A stretch of DNA of 64,000 nt from Sva-07 sp963747375 (GTDB lineage Bacteria > Actinomycetota > Acidimicrobiia > Acidimicrobiales > Ilumatobacteraceae), in NCBI GenBank assembly GCA_963747375.1, contig CAVVFL010000014.1, positions 62,001 through 126,000 of the forward strand, read 5' to 3'. The position numbers and the translations under genes were made by a program. A model generated the notes under the pieces. That model worked only from the letters and a program-made list of their open reading frames with translations. It was not told the origin of the DNA and searched no databases. Positions 45,878 to 54,083 of the stretch are shown here, in pieces; within the stretch, counting starts at the first letter, position 1; each line of letters begins with the position of its first letter.

Positions 45878-46780
45878 TCACCTCGCGCTCATGGCGACCG
45901 CGACCTGAGCAGCGACACGTGCGTTGTTCTCGGCGAGCGCGAGATTCGCCGGCACGCTGCGACCCTCCGTGGCGGCACCGATCCGACCGAGGACGAACGG
46001 CGTGATCGCCGCGCCGGTCACCCCGGACCGTTCACACTCGGCGAGTGCGTCGGTCAACACGTCGTCGAGTTCCGCTGCATCGAGCTCATCGGCGACGGGG
46101 ATCGGCACCGTCAACAGCATCCCCGATGCCGGTCTGCTCCGCGCGGCGAAGATCCGCGCGACCTCGTCGGCGGAGTCGACCCGGTGCGGCACCGGGAGGC
46201 CCGACGACCGGGTGTAGAACGCCGGGAACCAGTCGTGCTGCCAACCGAGCACGGGTGCCCCTGCCGTTTCGAGGAACTCCAGCGTCCGCGGAAGGTCGAG
46301 GAAGGCCTTGGCGCCGGCCGACACGGTGATGACCGGATGCGAGGCGATCGCATCGAGATCGGCAGAGATGTCACCGGTGATCTCGGCACCTCGATGGACG
46401 CCGCCGATTCCGCCGGTTGCGAACACCGACACGCCGGCCGCCGCCGCAATCGCGACCGAGGCGGACACCGTGGTCGCTCCGACCTCCCAGCGCTGGCCCA
46501 CAGCGACGGCGACATCGCGCTCGGCCGCTTTTCGTGCGGGCCCGAGAATTCGCTCGTGTTCGGCGTCGCCGAGACCGAGTCGCACGACACCGTCGAGGAC
46601 CGCGGTCACGGCTGGCACAGCACCTCCGTCGCGCACGGCCGCGAGGCACCGCTCGAGCGCCTCACGGTTGAACGGTGACGGCAGACCGAGATGCGAGAAG
46701 ATCGTCGACTCCAACGCAACAACGGGTCGACCGTCGGCGAGAGCGGCGGCAACCTCGTCGGAACAGACTGGATCGATCAC
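45878..46780 (-). CDS. psuG: Pseudouridine-5'-phosphate glycosidase
   Basis: Reversibly splits pseudouridine 5'-phosphate into uracil and ribose 5-phosphate. The 300-residue sequence has VALESTIFSHLGLP at the N-terminus, the VAVGQRWEVGATTVSASVAIAAAAGVSVFATGGIGGVHR block, DLDAIASHPVITVSAGAKAFLDL and CERSGVTGAAITPFVL, all family signatures; the catalytic Lys is in the GAKAFLDL strand. No pseudouridine kinase (psuK) is adjacent. The GTG start at 46780 has TAGCCT exactly 6 nt upstream. Confidence 0.93.
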   Translation of the reverse strand: MIDPVCSDEVAAALADGRPVVALESTIFSHLGLPSPFNREALERCLAAVRDGGAVPAVTAVLDGVVRLGLGDAEHERILGPARKAAERDVAVAVGQRWEVGATTVSASVAIAAAAGVSVFATGGIGGVHRGAEITGDISADLDAIASHPVITVSAGAKAFLDLPRTLEFLETAGAPVLGWQHDWFPAFYTRSSGLPVPHRVDSADEVARIFAARSRPASGMLLTVPIPVADELDAAELDDVLTDALAECERSGVTGAAITPFVLGRIGAATEGRSVPANLALAENNARVAAQVAVAMSAR

Positions 46781-46786
46781 CCTGCC

Positions 46787-46792
46787 AGGCTA
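46787..46792 (-). promoter_or_regulatory. Leaderless -10 hexamer TAGCCT
   Basis: TAGCCT on the minus strand, exactly 6 nt before GTG 46780 of psuG. Confidence 0.55.
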
Positions 46793-46873
46793 CGACCGAA
46801 GCCCCAACCCGTCACCGATGAGCCACGGGCCGGCATGCGGGCCGTTCGCTCATCGCTCACCGTCTGTGCCCGG

Positions 46874-47641
46874 TCAGAAGGCGCCGACGAAGGCGCCATC
46901 GGGATTGCCATCGGAGACGACCCCCGGAATCTGCTCGATCGTGATCGCCAGCGCGCTGACCGCCCCTTCGACCGTGAACGTCTCGATCTCAGGGTTCGGG
47001 CCGAAGATCCCGAGCGAGATGACCTGTCCGTCGCCGACCACGCCCCACAGCTGGTACGTCTCGCCCTTCGGCAGTGTCGGCAGATCCTGGGCGACCACGA
47101 ACCCGTGGCCGTCCTGATCGATGATGGCCTCGGCCGACGCATCGGACGCATCCGAAACCAGGGTTGTCGTCACCGAGTCACGATCGGCGCGGGCGATCTC
47201 GAGTGCGCTCGAAATGGGCTCGTTCGGCGCGTCGGCCCGGTCGGCGACGCCGATCGCGACGAAGCCGATGATCGCCGCCGCCGCCGCCGTCAGGACCCAC
47301 GGAGCAGCCGCGGCGATCCGGCGCCGACGCGGGTGCTGGTCGATCGACATCACCTTGGCCAACTCCGGCCCGGGCGGTGGCGCCTGTTCGCCGATCTCGC
47401 CGGCGATACGGCCCCACAGGTCGTCGGGCGCGTCCATCCCGGTGAACGCCAGCATCGTGGCGACCTCACGGTGGGCCTGCACCTCCGCAGACGCGCGAGG
47501 GTTCACCTCGAGATAGTCCTCCACGCGCCGACGTTCGTCGGCATCGACCGCATCGAGTGCGTACGCGCCAAGCAGCTCGTCGAGTTCGTACGCGTCACCA
47601 GGGGTTCGGGCCATGTCGTCCATCTCTTCACCCATCGTCAA
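46874..47641 (-). CDS. Anti-sigma factor (RskA-like)
   Basis: A 255-residue single-pass membrane protein. The N-terminal anti-sigma domain (DELLGAYALDAVDADERRRVEDYLEV and a following helix) faces the cytoplasm; a helix near residues about 105-125 (WVLTAAAAAIIGFVAIGVA) crosses the membrane; the outer domain (FVVAQDLPTLPKGETYQLW, SLGIFG) is the RskA-type domain. The zinc His-X3-Cys-X2-Cys motif of other anti-sigma factors is absent, as in RskA. It overlaps the sigma factor gene by 4 bp (ATGA), so it should hold that sigma factor at the membrane. Confidence 0.87.
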   Translation of the reverse strand: MTMGEEMDDMARTPGDAYELDELLGAYALDAVDADERRRVEDYLEVNPRASAEVQAHREVATMLAFTGMDAPDDLWGRIAGEIGEQAPPPGPELAKVMSIDQHPRRRRIAAAAPWVLTAAAAAIIGFVAIGVADRADAPNEPISSALEIARADRDSVTTTLVSDASDASAEAIIDQDGHGFVVAQDLPTLPKGETYQLWGVVGDGQVISLGIFGPNPEIETFTVEGAVSALAITIEQIPGVVSDGNPDGAFVGAF

Positions 47642-48216
47642 TCGACCCCCACACTGACACCGGCCTGCACCAGTTCGACCCGAAGTTTCTTGAGGCCCGA
47701 CCGGATCCGACTCTTGACCGTGCCCTCGGGTTCACCCAAGCGGTCGGCGGCCTCCTTGTACGTGAGGCCCCCGAAGTACGCGAGCTCGATCGCTTCACGC
47801 TCGCCCGGCTGCAACATCTCCATCGCTTCACGAACGTGTCCGGCAAGAGCGAGATCCCACACCTCATGGGCGATGTCGTACCCGCCGTCGGCCTGCTGGC
47901 GAGCTTCCTTCTCCTCACGATTGCGACGCGAGACGTCGGCACGGATCAGGTCGACCGACCGTCCGTGGGTGTGCGCCAGCAGGAAGCTGCGCAATGTGCC
48001 GCGCTCCGGATCGAAGCGGCTCGGTTCGTTCCACAACCGGACGAACACCTCCTGCACCACCTCTTCGGCGCGGGCGTGATCGTTCAGGAGACGCTTGGCC
48101 AGGCCGAACGTGGCACCGGCATGGCGCCGGTAGGCCTCCGCGAGGGCGGCCTGCTGATACCGACCGATCGACACCACCAGCGCGGCGTCGGATGCGTCGG
48201 TGTACTCCCGTCTCAC
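47638..48216 (-). CDS. ECF-family RNA polymerase sigma factor (SigK-like)
   Basis: A 192-residue ECF sigma factor. Region 2 is LAEAYRRHAGATFGLAKRLLNDHARAEEVVQEVFVRLWNEP-like in order (helices with the core-binding and -10 contacts), and region 4 has the helix-turn-helix LAYFGGLTYKEAADRLGEPEGTVKSR. The linker contains a basic stretch (RADVSRRNREEKEA). It starts GTG 48216 and overlaps the RskA-like gene by 4 bp, the common layout of SigK/RskA pairs. The target promoters are unknown. Confidence 0.9.
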   Translation of the reverse strand: MRREYTDASDAALVVSIGRYQQAALAEAYRRHAGATFGLAKRLLNDHARAEEVVQEVFVRLWNEPSRFDPERGTLRSFLLAHTHGRSVDLIRADVSRRNREEKEARQQADGGYDIAHEVWDLALAGHVREAMEMLQPGEREAIELAYFGGLTYKEAADRLGEPEGTVKSRIRSGLKKLRVELVQAGVSVGVD

Positions 48217-48268
48217 GTCGTCTGTTCGGTGCAGGGCGTCCTCCCGGATGAGCGAAGTCCAGAATAAT

Positions 48269-49474
48269 TCACTCTGCGACCGAAATGAACCTGGTCACCG
48301 TCTCGACGTGGTGAGTGTTCGGGAAAAGATCGAGCACCTCGACGCGTTCGGGACGGTACCCGGACGCGCCGAGCAGCGTCACGTCACGCGCCAGCGACAC
48401 CGGATCGCAGCTGACCAGCACGAGGACCGGAGCGTGGGCCGCTGCCAACGCCTGCACGCCGGGCTTGCCCAGGCCGGGACGCGCCGGATCGGCCACGATC
48501 ACGTCGACGGGTCGGCTCGGACCCTCGCCGGTCGGTGGAGTCCAGCCGGTCACCTCGGCCCGAACGACGCGGGCGTCGCGACCGGTCAGATTGTGTTCGG
48601 CATCGAGACACGCCGACTTGCCCGACTCGATCACCGAGACCTGTTCGGCCGCCGACATCGCCGTCGCCGCGAACAGTCCCACGCCGCCGTACGCATCAAC
48701 GGCATGATGCGCCGTCGACAGCTCGGGCGCTGCCGCCGCGACCGCGGCGACGAGGAGCTCGGCGGCCTGCGCGCCCGATTGGAAGAACGAACCGGCCGAC
48801 ACCCGCAGATCGCGCCCGGCGATGCGTTCGGTCAGCCACGCGCGTTCGCCGATGTGCACCTCGGACGGGAGCCCGCGGATCGACTTGCGGTAGCGCTTGT
48901 CCCAGATCGCCGTGACCGCACCGGTGGCCACCGACGTCCGCAGCGTGAGTTCGGCACCCTCGTCGACCTCGATCACTGCGAGCATGCGGGAGAGTTTCGA
49001 CTCGGCGACCGGACAGCTCGTGACCGGAACCACCCGATCCGACGCCTGCTCGCGGAACCCGAGCGTGCCATCGGGCCCACCGACGACACGGATCGTGGTG
49101 CGGTACCCGAAGGGACTCACCGCTGCACCGGCGACGACGACCTCGTCGACGAGAGCGGCGTCGAGGCGACCGATTCGGCGCAACGACTCGCGGACGATCT
49201 CGACCTTCGCGTCGTGCTGGGCTGCCGGCTGGAGGTGCATCCAGTCGCAGCCACCGCAGCCGGCACGACGATGGGCACACGACGGCGAATCACGCAGCGG
49301 TGACCGCTCGATGATCTCGACGAGTCGGCCGCGGGCGAAGTCCTTCTTCGCCGCGTCGATCTCGACCTCGACGAGTTCGCCGGGCAACGCACCGTCGATG
49401 AACACGATGCGCCCGTCGGCGTCACGGGCCATGGCGTCGCCGCCCGCGACGAGACGATCAGGGGTGAGCTGCAT
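48269..49474 (-). CDS. TrmA/RumA-type RNA uracil-C5 methyltransferase
   Basis: A SAM-dependent 23S rRNA or tRNA m5U methyltransferase of 401 residues. It has an N-terminal TRAM domain (LTPDRLVAGGDAMARDADGRIVFIDGALPGE), [4Fe-4S] cysteines in CAHRRAGCGGCDWMHL, the SAM motif AVDAYGGVGLFAA, VIVADPARPGLG and the catalytic Cys in LVSCDPVSLARD. It is shorter than E. coli RumA but has all catalytic parts. ATG 49474 is chosen since TACGCT lies exactly 6 nt upstream; the frame remains open to 49573. The choice between rRNA and tRNA targets cannot be made. Confidence 0.87.
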   Translation of the reverse strand: MQLTPDRLVAGGDAMARDADGRIVFIDGALPGELVEVEIDAAKKDFARGRLVEIIERSPLRDSPSCAHRRAGCGGCDWMHLQPAAQHDAKVEIVRESLRRIGRLDAALVDEVVVAGAAVSPFGYRTTIRVVGGPDGTLGFREQASDRVVPVTSCPVAESKLSRMLAVIEVDEGAELTLRTSVATGAVTAIWDKRYRKSIRGLPSEVHIGERAWLTERIAGRDLRVSAGSFFQSGAQAAELLVAAVAAAAPELSTAHHAVDAYGGVGLFAATAMSAAEQVSVIESGKSACLDAEHNLTGRDARVVRAEVTGWTPPTGEGPSRPVDVIVADPARPGLGKPGVQALAAAHAPVLVLVSCDPVSLARDVTLLGASGYRPERVEVLDLFPNTHHVETVTRFISVAE

Positions 49475-49480
49475 ACGTGC

Positions 49481-49486
49481 AGCGTA
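49481..49486 (-). promoter_or_regulatory. Leaderless -10 hexamer TACGCT
   Basis: TACGCT on the minus strand, exactly 6 nt before ATG 49474 of the methyltransferase gene. Confidence 0.55.
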
Positions 49487-49520
49487 CGACGGTCGGGATG
49501 CGTCTGGTTCGTCGATGCGC

Positions 49521-49526
49521 GACACT
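49521..49526 (+). promoter_or_regulatory. Leaderless -10 hexamer GACACT
   Basis: GACACT exactly 6 nt before ATG 49533 of the small acidic protein. Confidence 0.45.
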
Positions 49527-49532
49527 GCACAC

Positions 49533-49733
49533 ATGAGCGACGACACCGCGTGGTACTGGGATCTCGAGCGCAAGGTGGCGGTGCCTGCGTCAGAGCGTGG
49601 CTCGGCCGATCATTTCCTCGGGCCGTACCCGTCGAGATTCGACGCCGAGAACTGGAAGGCCAAGGTCGAAGAGCGCAACGAGGGCTGGGACGAAGCCGAC
49701 GACGCCTGGAAGAAGGGCGACGAACAGAGCTGA
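49533..49733 (+). CDS. Small conserved actinobacterial protein
   Basis: A 66-residue soluble protein with the pattern WYWDLERKVAV..SERGSADHFLGPYPSRFDAENWKAKVEERN, seen in small hypothetical proteins of actinobacteria; LGPYPSRFDAENW resembles part of an SPOR-like repeat. It is rich in Trp and charged residues and has no known function. ATG 49533 lies 6 nt after GACACT. Rpe follows 44 nt downstream on the same strand. Confidence 0.75.
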   Translation: MSDDTAWYWDLERKVAVPASERGSADHFLGPYPSRFDAENWKAKVEERNEGWDEADDAWKKGDEQS

Positions 49734-49777
49734 TCCACACCGGGTCGGCGTGTCGGCGGAACTAGGTTGCGAAGTCG

Positions 49778-50464
49778 ATGAGCCGACCGATCCAGATCGC
49801 CCCTTCTGTCCTGCCCGCCGACTTCTCACGATTGGGTGAGGAGGTCGCCGCGCTCGAGGCCGCCGGCGTCGACCTGATCCAGTGGGACGTGATGGACGGC
49901 CAGTTCGTCCCGAACCTGACGTTCGGTCCCGACGTGATCGCCTCTGCCCGCCCGCACACGAGTGTGCCCTTCGAGGCGCACCTCATGGTGTACACACCCG
50001 ATGTGATGGCCGAGCAGTACATCGCTGCAGGCTGTTCACGCCTCATCGTGCACGCCGAAGCCTGCACGCATCTCCACCGCACGCTCGGCAACATCAACGA
50101 CCTCGGCGCCAATGCGGCCGTTGCCCTCAACCCGGCGACGCCGGCGTCTGCGATCTCCCACGTCCTCGATCTCGTCGATCTCGTGCTCGTGATGACCGTG
50201 AATCCCGGCTTCGGTGGTCAGGCGTACATCCCCACGATGGAGCCGAAGATCGCCGAGATCCGGGCGATGATCGACGCCGCCGGGCTCTCCGACACCGTGG
50301 ATCTGGAGGTCGACGGCGGCATCGGGCCGGCCACGATCGCCGGAGCAGCCGCGGCAGGCGCCAACGTCCTGATCGCGGGGAGCGCGCTCTACAAGGACCC
50401 CGAGGGGCTCGAACACGCCGTCAGCGACCTCCGCGCCCGCGCCGAGTCCGCCCGCCCGACCTGA
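49778..50464 (+). CDS. rpe: Ribulose-phosphate 3-epimerase
   Basis: Interconverts ribulose 5-phosphate and xylulose 5-phosphate in the pentose phosphate pathway. The 228-residue TIM-barrel protein has QIAPSVLPADFSRLG, WDVMDGQFVPNLTFG (metal and catalytic Asp), FEAHLMVY, VMTVNPGFGGQ and LEVDGGIGPATI with the second catalytic Asp, then the phosphate site AGSALYKD. Length is typical and the frame is intact. The TGA is 3 nt before the palindrome at 50468, across which it converges with an acetyltransferase. Confidence 0.96.
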   Translation: MSRPIQIAPSVLPADFSRLGEEVAALEAAGVDLIQWDVMDGQFVPNLTFGPDVIASARPHTSVPFEAHLMVYTPDVMAEQYIAAGCSRLIVHAEACTHLHRTLGNINDLGANAAVALNPATPASAISHVLDLVDLVLVMTVNPGFGGQAYIPTMEPKIAEIRAMIDAAGLSDTVDLEVDGGIGPATIAGAAAAGANVLIAGSALYKDPEGLEHAVSDLRARAESARPT

Positions 50465-50467
50465 ACT

Positions 50468-50498
50468 GGTTACGCCGGTGCCTGGCACCGGCGTAACC
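50468..50498. repeat. Convergent-stop palindrome, copy 2
   Basis: GGTTACGCCGGTGCC-T-GGCACCGGCGTAACC is a perfect 15-bp inverted repeat. It lies 3 nt after the rpe stop and directly abuts the stop (50499-50501) of the minus-strand acetyltransferase. Confidence 0.9.
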
Positions 50499-51068
50499 TC
50501 AGGCGGGGCGGTACATGCCCCACATGTGCGGACCGTCGGCGAGGTCCCACTCGGAGCGGACCTCGAATCCGTGGTGCCGGTAGTAGGCCACGTTCTCGAC
50601 CGTCTCGGTTTCGAGGTAGCAGGGCAGCCCCTCGGCCTCCGCCCGCTCGAAGACGACATTCATCAGCGCGGCGGCGAGTCCCTGGCGTTGCCAGTCGGGG
50701 TGCGTTCCCAACAGCTGGAGATACCAGTGCAGTTCGGTCGGCGTGTGGGCGCCCATCGCCTCGCCGATGATCGCGAACCGTTCGAGACGATCGGCGGGCG
50801 GCGGCGGCGAGTCGGGATCCTCGGGGAATTCGACCTCGGGTCGGCCCGGCGGGATCCAGACGGCGACGGCAGCCACGTCGTCGGTGCACCACACCTCGCC
50901 GAGCCCGATCCAACCGGCCATCGCGGGCCGGAGCACGGCGCCGTTCGGGGCCAGGAACACCTCGTCCTCGGGATAGAGCCAGCGCATCACCGGATCGTCG
51001 ACGAACGCGCGCATCGCGGTGGTGGAGGCCGATCGGAGGTCGTCGGGACGGGCTCTGCGAACCTGCAT
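50499..51068 (-). CDS. GNAT acetyltransferase
   Basis: A 189-residue GNAT protein. MQVRRARPDDLRSASTTAM opens the fold; VAAVAVWIPPG forms the central strands; LGTHPDWQRQGLAAALM carries the acetyl-CoA pyrophosphate loop (Q-x-x-G-x-A type) and YLETETVENVAYYRHHGFEV the C-terminal substrate side. The substrate is unknown. ATG 51068 is chosen over 51098 because TACGAT lies exactly 6 nt upstream of it. Confidence 0.85.
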   Translation of the reverse strand: MQVRRARPDDLRSASTTAMRAFVDDPVMRWLYPEDEVFLAPNGAVLRPAMAGWIGLGEVWCTDDVAAVAVWIPPGRPEVEFPEDPDSPPPPADRLERFAIIGEAMGAHTPTELHWYLQLLGTHPDWQRQGLAAALMNVVFERAEAEGLPCYLETETVENVAYYRHHGFEVRSEWDLADGPHMWGMYRPA

Positions 51069-51074
51069 CACCGG

Positions 51075-51080
51075 ATCGTA
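51075..51080 (-). promoter_or_regulatory. Leaderless -10 hexamer TACGAT
   Basis: TACGAT on the minus strand, exactly 6 nt before ATG 51068; it decides the start of the acetyltransferase. Confidence 0.55.
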
Positions 51081-51119
51081 GATCGCGGGCTGTGACACCC
51101 CTTCTCTACGATCGATGGT

Positions 51120-54083
51120 GTGACGATCTCTGCGGCGCTGGTCGCACCCTCCGAAGCGCTCCCGGCGTTGGCGACCGCCATCGCCGAGGCGAAGGGATCC
51201 AATGCACTCGCTCCGGTGACCGTCGCCGTCCCGACCAACACCTGTGGCGTCATGACCCGGCGCGCGCTCGGTCGTGCCGGCGGCATCGCTGCGGTCGACA
51301 TGGTCACCCTCAACCGGCTCGCCGAGCTGATCGGCGGACCCGAACTCGCCGCCGCCGGCCGTTCACCGATGTCGACACCCGTCGTCGATCTCGCCGTCGG
51401 GGCCGTGCTGGCGAGCGATCCCGGCCCGTTCGGACCCGTGGCCACCCACCCCTCCACCGTGGTTGCCCTTCGCGAGTTGCACGGCGAGCTCCGATTGGCA
51501 GGCCCCGCGGCACGCAGCCGGCTCGCCGCTGAGTCCGGTCGGGGGCGACACGTGCTGCGGGTGAGCGACGCGGTCACCCGGCGGCTCGAAGCGTCGTGGT
51601 ACGACGAGGCCGACCTGTATGCCGTGGCAAGCGCGACGGTGCAACGGGCCGTCCCCGACGGACTGAGCAGCCTGGTGCTCCATCTGCCCCAGGAGTTGTC
51701 GGGTCTGGCACTCGACTTCGTCCGAGCGCTCGGCCAGGTCATCGACGTGCGCCTCGTCCTGCAGGTCACCGGCAACACATCGGTTGACGCCGACATCGAC
51801 ACCATCATCGACGCTCTCGGGCTGGCTCGCCCGGTCCACGACACCACGATCGATCCCAAGCCGACAGCCATCATCTCGACCACCGATGCCGACGACGAGG
51901 TCCGCATCGCCGTTCGAGCCGTCCTCGACGCGGCGCGCGCCGGCACGCCGTTCGAGCGGATTGCCGTGCTCTGGCCGGCGCAGCGCCCGTACGCCCGGCT
52001 CGTCGAACATCACCTGACCGGCGCCGACATCCCGTGGAACGGTCGACCCGGGACCACCGTCACCGAGCGCCTCGCGCCGCGCCTCGTGCTCGACCTGCTC
52101 GACGTCGACCGGCGCGGCCTGCGCCGCCGAAACCTCTTCGACCTGCTCGCCGACGTGCCGGCTCGCGACGCCGACGGCGACTACCTCCCCACCGCGAGCT
52201 GGGAACGCGTCAGCCGCGAGGCCGGTGTGTCACGCGACGACGACTGGGACCGGCGACTGGGCTCGATCTCGGGATACGAACGATGGTCCGCCCCGGCGAC
52301 ATCGCTGCGCGCGTTCGTGACCGAACTGCGTGCCGAACTGGGCCACCCCGCGGCGAAGCGGGCGTGGTCGGAGTGGTCGACCTGGTGCAACGTTCAGGTC
52401 GAGCGCTGGCTCGGGCGGCACACCATCGAGCGGCTCCCCGAAGCCGAGTACCGGGCCTGGGAGTCGCTCACGGCGGCCCTCGACCGCCTGGGTCACCTCG
52501 ATCCCGTCGGCCAACCGGTCACGCGCCATCAGTTCCGATCGACGCTCGAAGCCGAACTCGATGGCAGCGCCGCCCGAGAGGGACGCGTCGGCAACGGGGT
52601 CACGGTCGGTCCGCTCGCCGGAGCAGTCGGCCTCGACGTCGACATGGTCGTGATCGTCGGCACCGCTGAAGGCCTGTTGCCGCCGACGCCGAGGAGCGAC
52701 CCGCTGTTGTCGGAAGCGGATCGTGCAGTGGCCGGGCTCCCCACAGCCGATGCCCGGGCGATCCGGCTGCATCGGCTGCTCCTCGCCACGTTGGCGACCA
52801 GTTCGGTCACGATCACCCATCCCCGAGGCGACCTCCGCGCCACGTCGCAGCTGCTCGCGTCGCGCTGGATCAGCCCGTGGATCGACGAACTCGGAGTCAC
52901 CGAGGTGGCCTCCCATCACGCCGGCCTCGAGGCCACCGAGTTCCCGGCGACTCCGGCCGAGCATCGGCTGCGTCGCCGCTACCAGCACGTCCGTTCCGGC
53001 CTGCCGCTCGACGACGCCGACAGCGATGAACCCGACTCGGTGCTCCAGCGCGGGCTCATCTCGATCAGCGAGCGTGGGGCCGACGAGCTGACTGCGCATG
53101 ACGGCGATCTCAGCGGTGTCGACGTTCCGCGGCTCGACGGTCCGGTGTCGCCGAGCCGCCTCGAATCATGGGTGGCCTGCCCCCACGCCTACTTCGCCCA
53201 CTACCTGCTCGAGGTCGACCCCATCGACGAACCCGACGACGAGATCAGCATCACGGCACTCGACCGAGGTTCCGCTCACCACAACGCCCTCGACCTCTTC
53301 CACCGCGCCGTCATCGACGGCGCACTCCCCCAGCCCACCGAGACCGGCTGGACCGACGAGCACCGCATCGCGCTCGGCGCGGCGTTCGACGAGGTGTGCG
53401 AGCGCACCCAGCGCCGCGGCCGCACGGGCCGACCGGCGTTCTGGGCCGACGAACGCGACCGCATGCGCGCCGACCTGTTGACGTGGCTGGAACACGACAG
53501 CCTCCTCGTGCGCGAGCGCGGTTCGACCGTACTGGCGTCCGAGATGCGCTTCGGTGGCGACGACAACGTCGTGATCCGGCTGCCCGACGGCCGCGGCATC
53601 CAGTTGCAGGGTTCGGTCGACCGGGTCGACCGAACCCGTGACGGCGCGCTCGTGGTCACCGATCACAAGACCGGCGGCAAGACGAAGTTCAAGGACCTGT
53701 CAGCCGACGATCCCACGGCCGGCGGCACGCTCTTCCAGCTGCCGAGCTACGCGGCTGCGGCGAGGGCGCGCTTCGGCACCGACGACACGATCGTGCACGC
53801 TGAGTACGGGCTGATGAACAAGGGAAACTACGAACGGCCTGGCTACGTGATCACCCCCGACGTCGACGAGCGCGTTCGCGCCGCACTGGCCGCAGTCGTC
53901 GCGGGAATCGAGACCGGGTACTTTCCGAACCGGCCCGAGCGACCCGGGTACCACTTCTACGTCTCCTGCGAGTACTGCGAACCGGACCATCTCGGCACCG
54001 CCGGGCGGTGGGCCGAGTGGGAGCGCAAACAGCACGATCCCCGACTCGCACCCTGGTTCGGGCCGACCGGAGACGACGCATGA
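51120..54083 (+). CDS. AddB-like recombination nuclease subunit (RecB-type PD-(D/E)XK nuclease)
   Basis: A 987-residue partner of a double-strand-break end-processing helicase-nuclease. The N-terminal part is a degenerate helicase (AVPTNTCGVMTRRAL in place of a P-loop; VVIVGTAEGLLPPTPRSDPLL), and the C-terminus carries the nuclease domain (LQGSVDRVDRTRDGALVVTDHKTG, with the Asp and D-x-K residues). Cluster cysteines appear in WVACPHAYFAHYL and YVSCEYCEPDH; the fourth Cys of the AddB [4Fe-4S] site, expected six residues after the last, is not present. It overlaps the helicase gene by ATGA. GTG 51120 has TACGAT 7 nt upstream. AdnA-like naming is possible. Confidence 0.85.
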   Translation: MTISAALVAPSEALPALATAIAEAKGSNALAPVTVAVPTNTCGVMTRRALGRAGGIAAVDMVTLNRLAELIGGPELAAAGRSPMSTPVVDLAVGAVLASDPGPFGPVATHPSTVVALRELHGELRLAGPAARSRLAAESGRGRHVLRVSDAVTRRLEASWYDEADLYAVASATVQRAVPDGLSSLVLHLPQELSGLALDFVRALGQVIDVRLVLQVTGNTSVDADIDTIIDALGLARPVHDTTIDPKPTAIISTTDADDEVRIAVRAVLDAARAGTPFERIAVLWPAQRPYARLVEHHLTGADIPWNGRPGTTVTERLAPRLVLDLLDVDRRGLRRRNLFDLLADVPARDADGDYLPTASWERVSREAGVSRDDDWDRRLGSISGYERWSAPATSLRAFVTELRAELGHPAAKRAWSEWSTWCNVQVERWLGRHTIERLPEAEYRAWESLTAALDRLGHLDPVGQPVTRHQFRSTLEAELDGSAAREGRVGNGVTVGPLAGAVGLDVDMVVIVGTAEGLLPPTPRSDPLLSEADRAVAGLPTADARAIRLHRLLLATLATSSVTITHPRGDLRATSQLLASRWISPWIDELGVTEVASHHAGLEATEFPATPAEHRLRRRYQHVRSGLPLDDADSDEPDSVLQRGLISISERGADELTAHDGDLSGVDVPRLDGPVSPSRLESWVACPHAYFAHYLLEVDPIDEPDDEISITALDRGSAHHNALDLFHRAVIDGALPQPTETGWTDEHRIALGAAFDEVCERTQRRGRTGRPAFWADERDRMRADLLTWLEHDSLLVRERGSTVLASEMRFGGDDNVVIRLPDGRGIQLQGSVDRVDRTRDGALVVTDHKTGGKTKFKDLSADDPTAGGTLFQLPSYAAAARARFGTDDTIVHAEYGLMNKGNYERPGYVITPDVDERVRAALAAVVAGIETGYFPNRPERPGYHFYVSCEYCEPDHLGTAGRWAEWERKQHDPRLAPWFGPTGDDA

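Noticed and set aside
46842..46873. GATGAGC..GCTCATC inverted repeat upstream of psuG's 5' region
   Set aside because: The inner part does not pair well and it sits at no gene end that needs a terminator on its strand.
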